A DNA stretch of 64,000 nt from Odoribacter sp. Z80 (GTDB lineage: Bacteria; Bacteroidota; Bacteroidia; Bacteroidales; Marinifilaceae), in assembly GCF_009935865.1 (NCBI RefSeq), contig NZ_QWEL01000006.1, positions 1 through 64,000 on the forward strand, in the 5' to 3' direction. The notes under the pieces are model-generated. The model saw nothing but the letters and a program-made list of their open reading frames with translations, searched no databases and was not told the DNA's origin. Shown piece by piece: positions 34,313 to 43,960 of the stretch (position 1 is its first letter; each line of letters begins with the position of its first letter). The position numbers and the translations under genes were made by a program.

Positions 34313-34867
34313 ATGAAAGAGCAACAAATAGAAAACTGGAAAGTCCTTTCTTCTGAATACATTTCCCATGAACCCTGGTTTACGGTGCGCAGAGAGAAAG
34401 TACAATTGCCTAATGGAAGTATAATACCTTCTTATTATGTATTGGAGTATCCTGCCTGGGTTAATGTTATTGCAGTCACTAAGGAGGGGAAAATGGTTAT
34501 GGAGCGGCAGTACCGGCATGGATTGGGGATGGTTGGTTATGAACTTTGCGCCGGGGTGGTTGATCCTTCCGATGCTAATCCGATGGAGGCTGCAAAACGG
34601 GAGTTGTTGGAAGAAACCGGATATGGAAACGGAGAGTGGCAGCAGTGGATGGTATTGAATGTCAATCCCGGGACACATACTAACCTGACTTATTGTTTTT
34701 TGGCTATAGGGGTGGAAAAGGTCGGAGAGAGGAATCTGGAACCGACGGAAGATATTGCAGTAGAGTTGTTGAATCCAGAGAAGGTAAAGGATTTATTGTT
34801 GCGGGATCAGATTCTTCAGGCTTTGCATGCAGCACCTTTGTGGAAATATTTTGCTATGGACAAATAA
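34313..34867 (+). CDS. Nudix hydrolase (ADP-ribose pyrophosphatase type)
   Basis: 184 aa. The Nudix box is visible as GVVDPSDANPMEAAKRELLEETGYG (near 83-107), with REL-EE-G residues binding metal. Upstream KVQLPNGSIIPSYYVLEYPAWVNVIA resembles ADP-ribose and sugar-nucleotide pyrophosphatases. The frame stays open back into the HU gene, but the terminator at 34264-34297 lies inside that extension, so the ATG at 34313 is used. Twelve nt before the trmH-like gene. Confidence 0.88.
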   Translation: MKEQQIENWKVLSSEYISHEPWFTVRREKVQLPNGSIIPSYYVLEYPAWVNVIAVTKEGKMVMERQYRHGLGMVGYELCAGVVDPSDANPMEAAKRELLEETGYGNGEWQQWMVLNVNPGTHTNLTYCFLAIGVEKVGERNLEPTEDIAVELLNPEKVKDLLLRDQILQALHAAPLWKYFAMDK

Positions 34868-34879
34868 AAGAAAGATGTC

Positions 34880-35557
34880 ATGAAAACTGTCAGAGAGCAG
34901 GTTGAATATTTGAGAAATTTTGTAGTGGATGAGAAGAATGCGTTGTTGACCCGGATGATTGAGGAAAGAACGGATTATGTGACAGTGGTGTTGGAAGATT
35001 TGTACCAGTCCCATAATCAGAGTGCCGTTATGCGTTCTGCTGATTGTTATGGAGTTCAGGATGTACACTTAATAGAGAACCGGAATTCTTATGATATCAG
35101 TTCGACAGTTTCACAGGGTGCCCGGGCATGGCTTTCTTTGCACAGGCATAAAGAGCTGGAGGATAATACTCTGTCGACTATTGATGAATTGAGGAGGGCT
35201 GGTTACAGAATTATCGCTACAACTCCGCATACAAATGATGTATTGTTGGACGAACTGGATCTGGAAAAGGGTAAGATGGCTTTTTTCTTCGGTACCGAGC
35301 TGACAGGATTGTCTTCAACGGTGATAGACCAGGCTGATGAATTTGTAAAGGTGCCCATGTATGGTTTTACTGAGAGTTTGAATGTCAGTGTGTGCGCCGC
35401 ATTGATTATGTACAGTGTTACCCAAAGATTGCGGCAAAGCAGTCTGGATTGGCATTTGTCCGGCAAGCGGAAGGATGAGGTATTTTTACAATGGTATAAG
35501 CATACGGTGAAGGCCTCTGCGGAAATTTTAGAGCGTTTTAATGGGGTAGAGAAATGA
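34880..35557 (+). CDS. trmH: tRNA/rRNA 2'-O-methyltransferase, TrmH type
   Basis: 225-aa SpoU-class knotted methyltransferase. The three SpoU motifs are present: SHNQSAVMRSADCYGVQDVHLIE (near 36-58), FFGTELTGLS (near 136) and GFTESLNVSVCAALIMYSVTQRL (near 156-178). By family it methylates the ribose of G18 in tRNA. Its TGA overlaps the ATG of the next gene. Confidence 0.87.
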   Translation: MKTVREQVEYLRNFVVDEKNALLTRMIEERTDYVTVVLEDLYQSHNQSAVMRSADCYGVQDVHLIENRNSYDISSTVSQGARAWLSLHRHKELEDNTLSTIDELRRAGYRIIATTPHTNDVLLDELDLEKGKMAFFFGTELTGLSSTVIDQADEFVKVPMYGFTESLNVSVCAALIMYSVTQRLRQSSLDWHLSGKRKDEVFLQWYKHTVKASAEILERFNGVEK

Positions 35558-36291
35558 GAGTAGGAATCTTTTTGTTTTTGTGGATTTGGGTGTTGCCGGG
35601 TTGGGCCCAGGCAGATAGTATTGCGGTCTCTTTTGAGAGAATGAAAGAGGCGGAGACGGATAGTATACGTTTGAAATGGGCAGATAAAATTCCCTCCTAT
35701 TTGAAGACACTGGAGTTTGGCCAATATCCTGCATTGCGCCAGGTGAAGTTCTTGGGTTACAGAAAGTGTGTAAACAGCGAAGCTGAATTGTTTTCCTGGA
35801 CTGTGCCATTGCAGGATGGAATGGCTTATTATAATTGGTTTTCATTGAAAGGCGGACATCAGCAAGGCTATTTGCTGAAATATGTACCCGATGAGGAAAG
35901 TGAAACGGAGGGTTGGCTTTTTTATGACCTGGTGGCTTTTGAGTCCGGGGAGCAGATTTATTATGCTTTGTTGGGATGGAGAAAAACTCCGGCTACCAAT
36001 CAGAAAATTGTCAGAATAGCTCGCTTCAACCGCAATGGAACAGTTCGGTTCGACCGACCGTTATTGCAAAGAGGAACGAGTCGGAGCGGTACCCTGGCTT
36101 TTGAGTATGCCGGTGATGGCAGTATGATGCTGAAACAGGACAAGAAGGGAAAACGTATAATTTTTGATCATTTGGCTCCTAAGAATCCGAAATACAAGGG
36201 GTATTTTATGTTTTACGGTCCTGACGGCTCTTATGATGCATTCGTATTGAAAGGAGGAAAATGGCTGTACCAGGAGAATGTAAAACCGTAA
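35554..36291 (+). CDS. secreted protein of unknown function
   Basis: 245 aa with a signal peptide (RVGIFLFLWIWVLPGWAQA) and a mixed alpha/beta mature part with many aromatic residues (YLLKYVPDEESETEGWLFYDLVAF). The start overlaps the trmH stop (ATGA), so translation is coupled. I do not recognise a named domain. Similar secreted proteins occur beside TrmH genes in Bacteroidota, but I cannot state a function. Confidence 0.65.
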   Translation: MRVGIFLFLWIWVLPGWAQADSIAVSFERMKEAETDSIRLKWADKIPSYLKTLEFGQYPALRQVKFLGYRKCVNSEAELFSWTVPLQDGMAYYNWFSLKGGHQQGYLLKYVPDEESETEGWLFYDLVAFESGEQIYYALLGWRKTPATNQKIVRIARFNRNGTVRFDRPLLQRGTSRSGTLAFEYAGDGSMMLKQDKKGKRIIFDHLAPKNPKYKGYFMFYGPDGSYDAFVLKGGKWLYQENVKP

Positions 36292-36324
36292 AACCGGGTT
36301 GAATCGGAAGAAAAAACGAAAACA

Positions 36325-38223
36325 ATGAAAGATTTTATTTGGCAAACCGAACAATTTGCAGATATAAAAATATTACGTTATCAGGTTCCGGCATTTGAGT
36401 CGTTAACGTTAAAGGAAAAGATTTTTATCTATTATCTGAGCCGGGCTGCTTTGGCTGGGAGGGATATTCTCTGGGATCAGAACAACCAGTACAATCTGCG
36501 GGTACGCCGGCTTTTGGAAAAGATTATCCGGGAATATGCCGGAGATCGTGAAACCGATGGTTTTCGCCAGTTTATGCTTTATGCCAGGCAGGTGTTTTTT
36601 GCCAATGGCGTGCATCATCATTATTCTATGGATAAGTTTGTTCCGGGCTTTTCGCAGGAATATTGCCGGCAGTTAGCGGAAGCTGTCGGAGAAACAGAGG
36701 CTTTTGAAGAGGTGGAAAAGATTATTTTTGAGCCTTCTTATATGGCTAAACGGGTTGTTTTGGATAAAGGCCGGGATTTGATAGCCTCTTCGGCAAATCA
36801 TTATTATGTCGGTGTGACCCAGAAGGAAGTAGAAGAATTTTACCGGACAGATGGAGAGTTGCAGGATTGCCCGGTGTCGAGGGGATTGAATTCGACTTTA
36901 GTAAAAGAAGACGGAAAAATAGTTGAACAGGTTTGGAAAGTCGGAGGAAAGTACGGAAAATATCTGGAACAGATCGTTTTTTGGTTGGAGCAGGCTTTGT
37001 CTTATGCCTGTAATGAACAGCAACAGAAGGCGATGCATTTGTTAATAGATTATTATAAAACCGGTGACTTAAAACTTTTTGACGACTATTCCATTGAGTG
37101 GCTGAAAGAAGATGAGGCTTCGGTTGATTTTATCAATGGTTTTATTGAAGTTTACGGAGACCCGTTGGCTTATAAAGCCAGTTGGGAATCGGTTGTTGAA
37201 ATCGTTGACCGTGAAGCTTGCGAGCGTACCGGTAAACTGGCGGAGAATGCACTTTGGTTTGAGCAGCATGCCCCGGTTGACGAACGTTTTAAAAAGACAG
37301 AGGTAAAAGGGATTATGGCCCGGGTGATGCAGGTTGCTATGTTGGGGGGGGATTGCCATCCTTCTACGCCGATAGGTATTAATTTACCGAATGCGGAGTG
37401 GATTCGGGAGCGGTATGGAAGTAAATCGGTGACTTTGGATAATATCACTTATGCCTATGATATGGCTGCCCGTTTTTCTGGCGTGTTGGATGAGTTTGCC
37501 GCTACGGAAGAGGAGAAGGAATGGACTCGCCAATTCGGGGCGTTGGGGAGCAGTGTGCATACGGATTTGCACGAATGTCTGGGACACGGTTCGGGGAAAA
37601 TGCTTCTGGGAATCACAACGGAGGCTTTGCGTAATTACTATTCCACTATTGAAGAAGCCCGGGCTGATTTGTTTGCTTTGTATTATATGATGGACCCGAA
37701 ATTGATAGAGTTGGGAATTATTCCGTCTCAGGAAGTAGCCAAAGCCGAATATTGCAGTTATATCCGCAATGGTCTGATGGTGCAGTTGACGCGGATTAAG
37801 CCAGGGGCCCAACTGGAAGAATCTCATATGCGTAACCGTCAGACTATTGCAGCATGGGTATATGACCGGGGACGGAGCAATGGGGTGATTGAACGGGTGA
37901 GAAAAGAGGGGAAGACTTTTTTTGTGATCCGGGATTTTACGGCTTTACGACTTTTGTTCGGGCAATTGCTTGCCGAAGTACAACGTATTAAATCGGAGGG
38001 GGATTATGAGGCGGCCCGTCAGTTGATTGAAACTTACGGAGTAAAAGTGGATCCAGAATTGCATGCCGAAATATTAGAGCGGTACGAGCGGTTGGGTGTG
38101 GCGCCTTATGCCGGTTTCATCAATCCGGAATATGCTCCGGTGGAAGAGAACGGAGAGATTGTTGATGTGAGAATTTCTTATCCGGAAGATTTCCTGACTC
38201 AGATGCTGGACTACGGTAAGTAG
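36325..38223 (+). CDS. dipeptidyl-peptidase III (M49 family)
   Basis: 632-aa zinc exopeptidase that removes dipeptides from short peptides. The zinc motif HECLGH is at 416-421 and the third ligand motif EEARAD at 443-448, matching the Bacteroides DPP III pattern in place of the human HELLGH. No signal peptide, so it is cytosolic. It is followed by a bidirectional terminator shared with the converging tpiA operon. Confidence 0.93.
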   Translation: MKDFIWQTEQFADIKILRYQVPAFESLTLKEKIFIYYLSRAALAGRDILWDQNNQYNLRVRRLLEKIIREYAGDRETDGFRQFMLYARQVFFANGVHHHYSMDKFVPGFSQEYCRQLAEAVGETEAFEEVEKIIFEPSYMAKRVVLDKGRDLIASSANHYYVGVTQKEVEEFYRTDGELQDCPVSRGLNSTLVKEDGKIVEQVWKVGGKYGKYLEQIVFWLEQALSYACNEQQQKAMHLLIDYYKTGDLKLFDDYSIEWLKEDEASVDFINGFIEVYGDPLAYKASWESVVEIVDREACERTGKLAENALWFEQHAPVDERFKKTEVKGIMARVMQVAMLGGDCHPSTPIGINLPNAEWIRERYGSKSVTLDNITYAYDMAARFSGVLDEFAATEEEKEWTRQFGALGSSVHTDLHECLGHGSGKMLLGITTEALRNYYSTIEEARADLFALYYMMDPKLIELGIIPSQEVAKAEYCSYIRNGLMVQLTRIKPGAQLEESHMRNRQTIAAWVYDRGRSNGVIERVRKEGKTFFVIRDFTALRLLFGQLLAEVQRIKSEGDYEAARQLIETYGVKVDPELHAEILERYERLGVAPYAGFINPEYAPVEENGEIVDVRISYPEDFLTQMLDYGK

Positions 38224-38230
38224 GGATGAA

Positions 38231-38267
38231 AACGGCAGCATTCTTTTTGAGAATGCTGCCGTTTTTT
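38231..38267. terminator. bidirectional terminator between DPP III and tpiA
   Basis: ACGGCAGCATTC pairs with GAATGCTGCCGT around a short T-rich loop, followed by seven T on the plus strand and preceded by a short A-run that serves the minus strand. Confidence 0.86.
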
Positions 38268-38282
38268 TGCCATAAAGAGAAA

Positions 38283-39050
38283 TTAATGATTTTGTCGGGC
38301 ATTTATGATGGCCATAAAATCATCGGCTTTCAAAGAGGCACCTCCGATTAAACCGCCGTCAACATTTGGTTGGGAGAATAATTCGTCTGCATTTTTTGCG
38401 TTACAACTTCCTCCGTATAAGATAGAAGTATTGTCAGCTACGGCCTGACCATATTTTTCTGCTACGGTTTTCCGGATAAAATTATGCATTTCTTCTGCCT
38501 GAGTGGAGGTCGCAGTTTTTCCGGTGCCGATAGCCCAAACCGGTTCATAGGCAATCACGATGTGGGCGAATTGTTCTGCCGGGAGGCTGAATAAGCCGTT
38601 TACCAGCTGGGATTTCACCACTTCAAAATGTTTGTTGGCTTCTCTTTCTGCCAGGACTTCTCCGACGCAGAAGATAACCTCCAGTTGATTTTCCAGGGCG
38701 CGTTCTACTTTCTTTACTAAAATAGCATCGTTTTCTCCATAGTAACTTCTTCTTTCCGAGTGGCCCAGAATTACATATTTGCTTCCGGTGGAGGCGACCA
38801 TTGCTGCTGAGACCTCACCTGTGTAAGCTCCGGACGCTTCTGTTGCGCAGTTCTGTGCAGATACAGCAATGAAGTTGGGGTCAACTATTTTATTGATTTC
38901 TGCCAGATGTATAAAAGGGGTTCCGATAACAACCGTTACGTTTTTGATGTCGGCTTCCTTCACTTTGTTGTTTACTTCTTTTGCCAATTCAATTCCTTCT
39001 TGCAGGGTTTTATTCATCTTCCAGTTTCCTGCAACGATTTTTTTTCTCAT
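38283..39050 (-). CDS. tpiA: triosephosphate isomerase
   Basis: 255-aa TIM-barrel enzyme interconverting dihydroxyacetone phosphate and glyceraldehyde 3-phosphate. Catalytic Lys in GNWKMNK (near 11), His in LGHSERR and Glu in [11 protein letters not shown] are intact. It is the last gene of a minus-strand operon DUF1599, DoxX-like, tpiA (gaps 19 and 31 nt). Confidence 0.97.
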   Translation of the reverse strand: MRKKIVAGNWKMNKTLQEGIELAKEVNNKVKEADIKNVTVVIGTPFIHLAEINKIVDPNFIAVSAQNCATEASGAYTGEVSAAMVASTGSKYVILGHSERRSYYGENDAILVKKVERALENQLEVIFCVGEVLAEREANKHFEVVKSQLVNGLFSLPAEQFAHIVIAYEPVWAIGTGKTATSTQAEEMHNFIRKTVAEKYGQAVADNTSILYGGSCNAKNADELFSQPNVDGGLIGGASLKADDFMAIINARQNH

Positions 39051-39081
39051 AATGGTTTTGTTTAGACTATGTTATGTTGAA

Positions 39082-40329
39082 TTATTTGACTGTTTTTTTG
39101 TATTTTCTGCTGAGATAGAAAGTTAAGCAGGTTAAATAAAGCAAAATTAAAGTATAGACCAGATATTTATCCTTTATTTGCTGTTGTCGGATCAGACAAT
39201 AGGCTGCCGGATCGGTATGTTCGAGTTCTTCTACTTCCGGCAAATCCCGGTGGCCCCATTTGTCGAGTATGGTACCTTCCTTCAGCAGAATCAAGCCGGG
39301 GTTGGAACGTACTATGGTTTTCAGTTGAATTTCATCCGTAGAACAGAAGTCGTAATTGACGTCATGGTCTTTGGCGTATTGCTGAATTTCTTCCCCTACG
39401 GAAGCGGACAAGCCATAGAACCGGTAGCCTTTGTCTTTGGCGTATGCTGCCAGACGGTTTAGTTTTTCCTGATTCTCCGGATCGGTTTTCTGGATGTTAT
39501 AGGCAATTGCTAAAAAAGTGTAGCCCGGGTCGGTTAAGACTTCCTGTGTAATGTCTCCCATTGCCGGATGTTCTATGACAAAATCGTGAATCGGGGCTTT
39601 GTAGCCTTCTTTCACTAATTTTTCAGAAGAACTGTCATATTCCCAGTTCAGGGTATCTTGCCAAGGATAGTTTTGCTCGGTAAATTCTTTAATTTCACCG
39701 GTATTCTTATTTTTGTATTTTAGGGTAATTTCGTACTGGTCATGGGGAGCTCCTTCCGGAATAGTCATACCTTCCGTGATGTTTTTACCGATAGCGTAAG
39801 GACGAAAATCCAAGAGCGGAAGATGACGGTAGGAATAGCATTCAATACCCAACATGAAAAGGGCCGTGATTGCCAGGAGCAGACTTTCTTCCAGTACATT
39901 GAAAATGGACTTGAATTTGGTTCGGTTATAAAAAACAACCAGCGTGAGTGCCAATAATATAATGTTTTTCCAGAAGGTTTCCCAGTTTGTCAGGACGAGG
40001 GCATCGCCGAAGCACCCGCAGTCGGTTACCGGATTTTTGATGGCCAGTATCAAAGTCAGTGGGGTAAAGACTCCCATAAAGAGTAAAGCTCCCCAACTGG
40101 CCCATTTGGTTTTTATATTCAGGAGCAGGCCGATACCGATCATAAATTCGGCCAAGGAAAGCAAAAAAGAAAAGAAGAGGGCGGAGAAATTCATCCAGGG
40201 CATGCCGAAGGCATTGAAATAGTCGATGAATTTGTAATTTGACCCTAATGGATCAACACCTTTGACAAAGCCTGAATAGATAAAAGTCAATCCAATTAAG
40301 ATTCTGCAAATATTCCTCAATAATTTCAT
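39082..40329 (-). CDS. DoxX-like membrane protein with a thioredoxin-like C-terminal domain
   Basis: 415 aa. The N-terminal 170 residues form four or more membrane segments of the DoxX/MauE type (ICRILIGLTFIYSGFVKGVDPLG, then LILAIKNPVTDCGCFGDALVLTN). A soluble region follows, with a thioredoxin-like fold (TFLAIAYNIQKTDPENQEKLNRL, YRFYGLSASVGEE), then a last membrane segment. The cysteines in the DCGCFG loop suggest quinone- or disulfide-linked redox, as in MauE/DoxX. Middle gene of the tpiA operon. Confidence 0.82.
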   Translation of the reverse strand: MKLLRNICRILIGLTFIYSGFVKGVDPLGSNYKFIDYFNAFGMPWMNFSALFFSFLLSLAEFMIGIGLLLNIKTKWASWGALLFMGVFTPLTLILAIKNPVTDCGCFGDALVLTNWETFWKNIILLALTLVVFYNRTKFKSIFNVLEESLLLAITALFMLGIECYSYRHLPLLDFRPYAIGKNITEGMTIPEGAPHDQYEITLKYKNKNTGEIKEFTEQNYPWQDTLNWEYDSSSEKLVKEGYKAPIHDFVIEHPAMGDITQEVLTDPGYTFLAIAYNIQKTDPENQEKLNRLAAYAKDKGYRFYGLSASVGEEIQQYAKDHDVNYDFCSTDEIQLKTIVRSNPGLILLKEGTILDKWGHRDLPEVEELEHTDPAAYCLIRQQQIKDKYLVYTLILLYLTCLTFYLSRKYKKTVK

Positions 40330-40348
40330 AGTACGTTCAGGTTTAGGG

Positions 40349-40912
40349 TTACTGTTTGTTTTCTTCTAAGGTCAGGCGGATAAGCGCAAAAACGGCATAG
40401 TTGACCATGTCGTAATAGTTGGCATCTATCCCTTCGGAAATCAGGGTGTTGCCTTCGTTATCCTCGATTTGTTTGGTGCGGTAAATTTTCATGAGAATCA
40501 GATCGGTATAGGAACTGGTGCGCATGCTGCGCCAGGCTTCTCCGTAATCGTGGTTTTTATTGAGCATTAATTCCTTGGCTTTTTGGAAGTAAGTTTCATA
40601 AAGCCGGGAAATCTTTTCCTGCTCTTCTTTGATATCTTCACCCGGTCCCAGTTCCAGTTGAATCAGTCCCATCAGGGAATAATTGATGATGCCGATGAAT
40701 TCGGGGACTATTCCTTCGTTGACCTTACAAATCCCTTTTTCTTCAATACTTCGGATTCGATTGGCCTTGATAAAAATCTGGTCGGTCAGGGAAGTGGGGC
40801 GTAATATCCTCCAGGCCATTCCGTAATCATGCATTTTTTTCAAAAAAATATCCCTGCAAGTCTCGATCACAATATCATATTCTTTTGTGGTGTCAGGCGT
40901 AATTTTTTCCAT
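40349..40912 (-). CDS. DUF1599-domain protein
   Basis: 187 aa with an internal duplication: CRDIFLKKMHDYGMAWRIL in the first half and AKELMLNKNHDYGEAWRSM in the second, each followed by an I-KxYRxKQIE-like helix. DUF1599 is linked in some families to nucleotide modification, but a role here is unproven. First gene of the tpiA operon. The divergent gap to folP is 168 nt and shows no -7 box on the minus strand that I trust. Confidence 0.85.
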   Translation of the reverse strand: MEKITPDTTKEYDIVIETCRDIFLKKMHDYGMAWRILRPTSLTDQIFIKANRIRSIEEKGICKVNEGIVPEFIGIINYSLMGLIQLELGPGEDIKEEQEKISRLYETYFQKAKELMLNKNHDYGEAWRSMRTSSYTDLILMKIYRTKQIEDNEGNTLISEGIDANYYDMVNYAVFALIRLTLEENKQ

Positions 40913-41055
40913 TTAATTGATTATTAATCTGACTTGTTGTTTGGTTTATTTTTAACAAGTTCGGGAATATAATTAAAAGTCGTTCCTTTTACACTATGAA
41001 ATGTAAAAAACTAATTGTTATTTTGAACGTGTAAATTTAGCAAATAGAAATGAAA

Positions 41056-41076
41056 GGTAAAAGGCAAAAGACAAAA
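41056..41076 (+). repeat. three 7-nt imperfect repeats before folP
   Basis: GGTAAAA, GGCAAAA, GACAAAA in tandem, ending 4 nt before the folP start codon. It may be a purine-rich translation enhancer or only local slippage. Confidence 0.45.
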
Positions 41077-41080
41077 AGTA

Positions 41081-41920
41081 ATGGAGAAGGAAATAAAATT
41101 GGGAGATACGGTTATTAATTTGTCCGTTCCTTTAGTAATGGGAATTTTGAATGTAACGCCGGATTCTTTTTACGACGGTGGGAAGTATATGAGTGAGGTG
41201 AAGGCGATTGAGCGGATTCATCGGCTGATGGAAGAGGGAGCTGATATCATAGACGTGGGAGCCTGTTCGACTCGTCCGGGGGCTGCTTTTGTTGATGAAA
41301 AGGAGGAGCTGGCCCGTTTGAGCTGGGGTGTGGAGTTGGTCCGTAAGTATTATCCTCATGCTGTGGTTTCTGTAGATACTTTCAGGGCCCGGGTAGCAGA
41401 AGAAATTGCTTCTTGTCTGGGGCCGGTCATTGTGAATGATATTTCCGGGGGAACTATGGATGAGGGGATGTTTGATTTTATGGCAAAGTCGGGATTGCCC
41501 TATATTTTGATGCATATCCAGGGGACCCCTCAGACGATGCAGCAAAATCCGGTGTATACGGATGTAGTAGCGGATATACAGGATTTTTTTGTAGAACGGA
41601 TCGGGCGTTTAAATGCATTGGGATTCGATAATCTGATTCTTGACCCGGGGTTTGGATTCGGCAAAACGCTGGACCATAATTATGAGTTAATGAACCGGAT
41701 GGAGGTTTTGCAGGAATTGGGTTATCCCTTGTTGGTGGGTATTTCCCGTAAGTCTATGATATGCCGGTTGCTGGAGTGCACTCCGTCCGAGGCTTTAAAC
41801 GGTACGACGGTGTTGAATACTTACGCTTTGCTGAAAGGAGCTAAAATCTTGCGGGTACATGATGTGAAGGAGGCAAAAGAAGCCGTGCGTATCGTCCGGA
41901 AATTGAATGGACAGGAATAA
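41081..41920 (+). CDS. folP: dihydropteroate synthase
   Basis: 279-aa TIM-barrel enzyme joining p-aminobenzoate to hydroxymethyldihydropterin diphosphate in folate synthesis; the sulfonamide target. Signatures MGILNVTPDSFYDGGKY (near 20-36), DVGACSTRPG (near 60), VSVDTF, NDISGG, DPGFGFGK and GISRKS are all intact. In many Bacteroidales folP is followed by a diadenylate cyclase gene; here a convergent SpoU gene follows instead. Confidence 0.96.
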   Translation: MEKEIKLGDTVINLSVPLVMGILNVTPDSFYDGGKYMSEVKAIERIHRLMEEGADIIDVGACSTRPGAAFVDEKEELARLSWGVELVRKYYPHAVVSVDTFRARVAEEIASCLGPVIVNDISGGTMDEGMFDFMAKSGLPYILMHIQGTPQTMQQNPVYTDVVADIQDFFVERIGRLNALGFDNLILDPGFGFGKTLDHNYELMNRMEVLQELGYPLLVGISRKSMICRLLECTPSEALNGTTVLNTYALLKGAKILRVHDVKEAKEAVRIVRKLNGQE

Positions 41921-41953
41921 TGGCGGCTGTATACATTTTTACAGTATACCCGG

Positions 41954-42508
41954 TTAATCATATCCCTTTTTCATCTTATCCAGGAAAGGATGGATGATTT
42001 GCCATAGTACCATGCCTACGGTCACTGAGATATTGAAAGAATGTTTGGTTCCGAACTGGGGAATTTCGATACAACCGTCTGAAGCGTTAATGATTTCCTG
42101 TTGAACGCCTTTTACCTCATTTCCGAAAACCAAGGCATATTTTTCGTCCGGTGTGATCCGGAAATTTTCTAAAGAAGTCGTATTTTCTGCTTGTTCAATG
42201 GCGTAGATTTTATATCCCTGTGCTTTGAGTTTTTCCACAGTGGCCAAGGCATCCTGTGCGTATTCCCAGGCGACTGCGTCTTCTGCTCCGAGGGCCGTTT
42301 TGTGTACCTCCCGGTTTTCAGGTGTGGAGGTGATTCCGCAAAGATAGATTTTTTCCACCCGGAAAGCGTCCGAGGTTCGGAATACTGAGCCTACATTGTT
42401 CTGACTCCGGATGTTGTCCAATATGATGACTACCGGTAATTTCGGGGCTTGTTTATATTCTTCGGGACTGAGGCGGTTTAATTCCTGGTTTTGTAGCTTA
42501 CGATACAT
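41954..42508 (-). CDS. SpoU-class RNA methyltransferase
   Basis: 184 aa. SpoU motifs are LDNIRSQNNVGSVFRTSDAF (near 28-47), ALVFGNEVKGV (near 118) and IPQFGTKHSFNISVTVGMVLW (near 140-160). The frame extends upstream to 42547, but the ATG at 42508 lies after the miaB stop and gives the normal N-terminus. It follows miaB with a gap of 2 nt, so the two are probably translated together. Target RNA unknown; it is a second SpoU paralogue beside the one at 34880. Confidence 0.85.
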   Translation of the reverse strand: MYRKLQNQELNRLSPEEYKQAPKLPVVIILDNIRSQNNVGSVFRTSDAFRVEKIYLCGITSTPENREVHKTALGAEDAVAWEYAQDALATVEKLKAQGYKIYAIEQAENTTSLENFRITPDEKYALVFGNEVKGVQQEIINASDGCIEIPQFGTKHSFNISVTVGMVLWQIIHPFLDKMKKGYD

Positions 42509-42510
42509 GA

Positions 42511-43833
42511 TTATGCAATTTCTCCTATTAATGTGGCAGAGGTACAATCTTTAACTTTTACCCGGACGAAATCACCTATCTGAATTCCGGGAGCGGGAAA
42601 TACGATGACTTTGTTCTGGCTGCTGCGCCCGAACATTTCGTGGGGATTTTTTTTGGACACACCTTCTACCAGTACTTCAAAGGTTTTGCCGATGTCCCGG
42701 CGGTTGCTTTGCAGAGACCATCCCGTTTGCAAATCGATGAGTTGCTGTAAACGCCGGCTTTTTGTAGTTTCGTCGACATTGTCCGGCAAACTCCTGGAAG
42801 CTTTTGTGCCGGGCCGTTCGGAGTATTTGAACATGTAGGCCAGGTCAAATCCTACTTCTTCCATCAGTTCGAGAGTTTCCCGGAAGTCTTCTTCTGTTTC
42901 GTTGTGGAAGCCTACAAAAACATCGGTGGAAATACCGCAGTCGGGAATAATCCTGCGGATGGCCGAAATACGGTCCAGGTACCATTCCCGGGTATATTTC
43001 CGGTTCATGTCTTTTAGTACGCTATTGCTGCCGGATTGTACGGGTAGATGGATTGCTTTGCAGATATTGGACCAGCGGGCTATGGTTTCCAAGGTTTCGT
43101 CACTCATGTCTTTCGGGTGTGAAGTGGCAAATCTGATCCGCATTTGCGGTACGGTTTGTGCCACCATTTCCAACAGAGCAGGGAATTTAATTTCCGTTTG
43201 GTCATCTTTGTAGCAATAGGAATTGACATTTTGTCCGAGCAGGGTGACTTCTTTGTACCCTCTGCGTTGCAAATCCATGACTTCGCTGACGATGCTGTGG
43301 GGGCTGCGGCTTCTTTCGCGGCCCCGGGTATAAGGAACTATGCAGTAGGTGCAGAAATTGTTACACCCTCTCATGATGGAAACGAAACCGGAGATGCTGG
43401 TCTCATCTATCCGGGACGGACAGATGTCTTTGTAGGTTTCGGTCGTGGATAATTCTATGTTGATGGCTTTTTCTCCCCGGTCAGCTTTTTCTATCAGTAG
43501 GGGAAGGTCCATATAAGCATCAGGACCGACAATCAGGTTTACGTTTTTTTCTTCTTCAAATAATTTTTCTCCAAGCCGTTCGGCCATACATCCCATGATG
43601 CCGACCAATAACCGGGGATTGCGTTTGCGGATTTCAGAGAAGCCCTGTACTCTCCCTCTCACTCTCTGCTCGGCATTTTCCCTGACAGAGCAGGTATTTA
43701 CCAGAATGATGTCAGCTTCTTCTTTCTCTTTTGTGTGTATATAGCCTTTGTCTGTCAGAATAGCTGCTACTACTTCACTGTCGGCTACGTTCATCTGACA
43801 TCCGTAGGTTTCAATGTAAAATTTTTTTGTCAT
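42511..43833 (-). CDS. miaB: tRNA-2-methylthio-N6-dimethylallyladenosine synthase
   Basis: 440-aa radical SAM methylthiotransferase modifying A37 of tRNA. N-terminal cysteines in YGCQMN, NTCSVRENAEQR and GCMAERLG bind one cluster. The radical SAM motif CNNFCTYC (near 153-160) binds the other. A TRAM domain ends the chain. Upstream on this strand lies a TACTTTTG -7 box at 43888-43895. Confidence 0.96.
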   Translation of the reverse strand: MTKKFYIETYGCQMNVADSEVVAAILTDKGYIHTKEKEEADIILVNTCSVRENAEQRVRGRVQGFSEIRKRNPRLLVGIMGCMAERLGEKLFEEEKNVNLIVGPDAYMDLPLLIEKADRGEKAINIELSTTETYKDICPSRIDETSISGFVSIMRGCNNFCTYCIVPYTRGRERSRSPHSIVSEVMDLQRRGYKEVTLLGQNVNSYCYKDDQTEIKFPALLEMVAQTVPQMRIRFATSHPKDMSDETLETIARWSNICKAIHLPVQSGSNSVLKDMNRKYTREWYLDRISAIRRIIPDCGISTDVFVGFHNETEEDFRETLELMEEVGFDLAYMFKYSERPGTKASRSLPDNVDETTKSRRLQQLIDLQTGWSLQSNRRDIGKTFEVLVEGVSKKNPHEMFGRSSQNKVIVFPAPGIQIGDFVRVKVKDCTSATLIGEIA

Positions 43834-43887
43834 GCTTCTTTATTATTCCCGGTTTCAGTGTTTACAGTCGGGGCCGGGAATTTGTTG

Positions 43888-43926
43888 CAAAAGTAATATT
43901 TTCGCTTTAATCTCTTATTACTTTTG
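43888..43926 (-). promoter_or_regulatory. miaB -7 element within a perfect 11-bp inverted repeat
   Basis: CAAAAGTAATA (43888-43898) is exactly complementary to TATTACTTTTG (43916-43926), separated by 17 nt. The left arm read on the minus strand contains TACTTTTG, the probable miaB -7 box 55 nt upstream of its start. The right arm has the same -7-like sequence on the plus strand. It may double as a weak terminator for the upstream barrel gene. Confidence 0.5.
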
Positions 43927-43960
43927 GCCGGAGCTTTTCATTCATTTTTGAATCTGTTGG

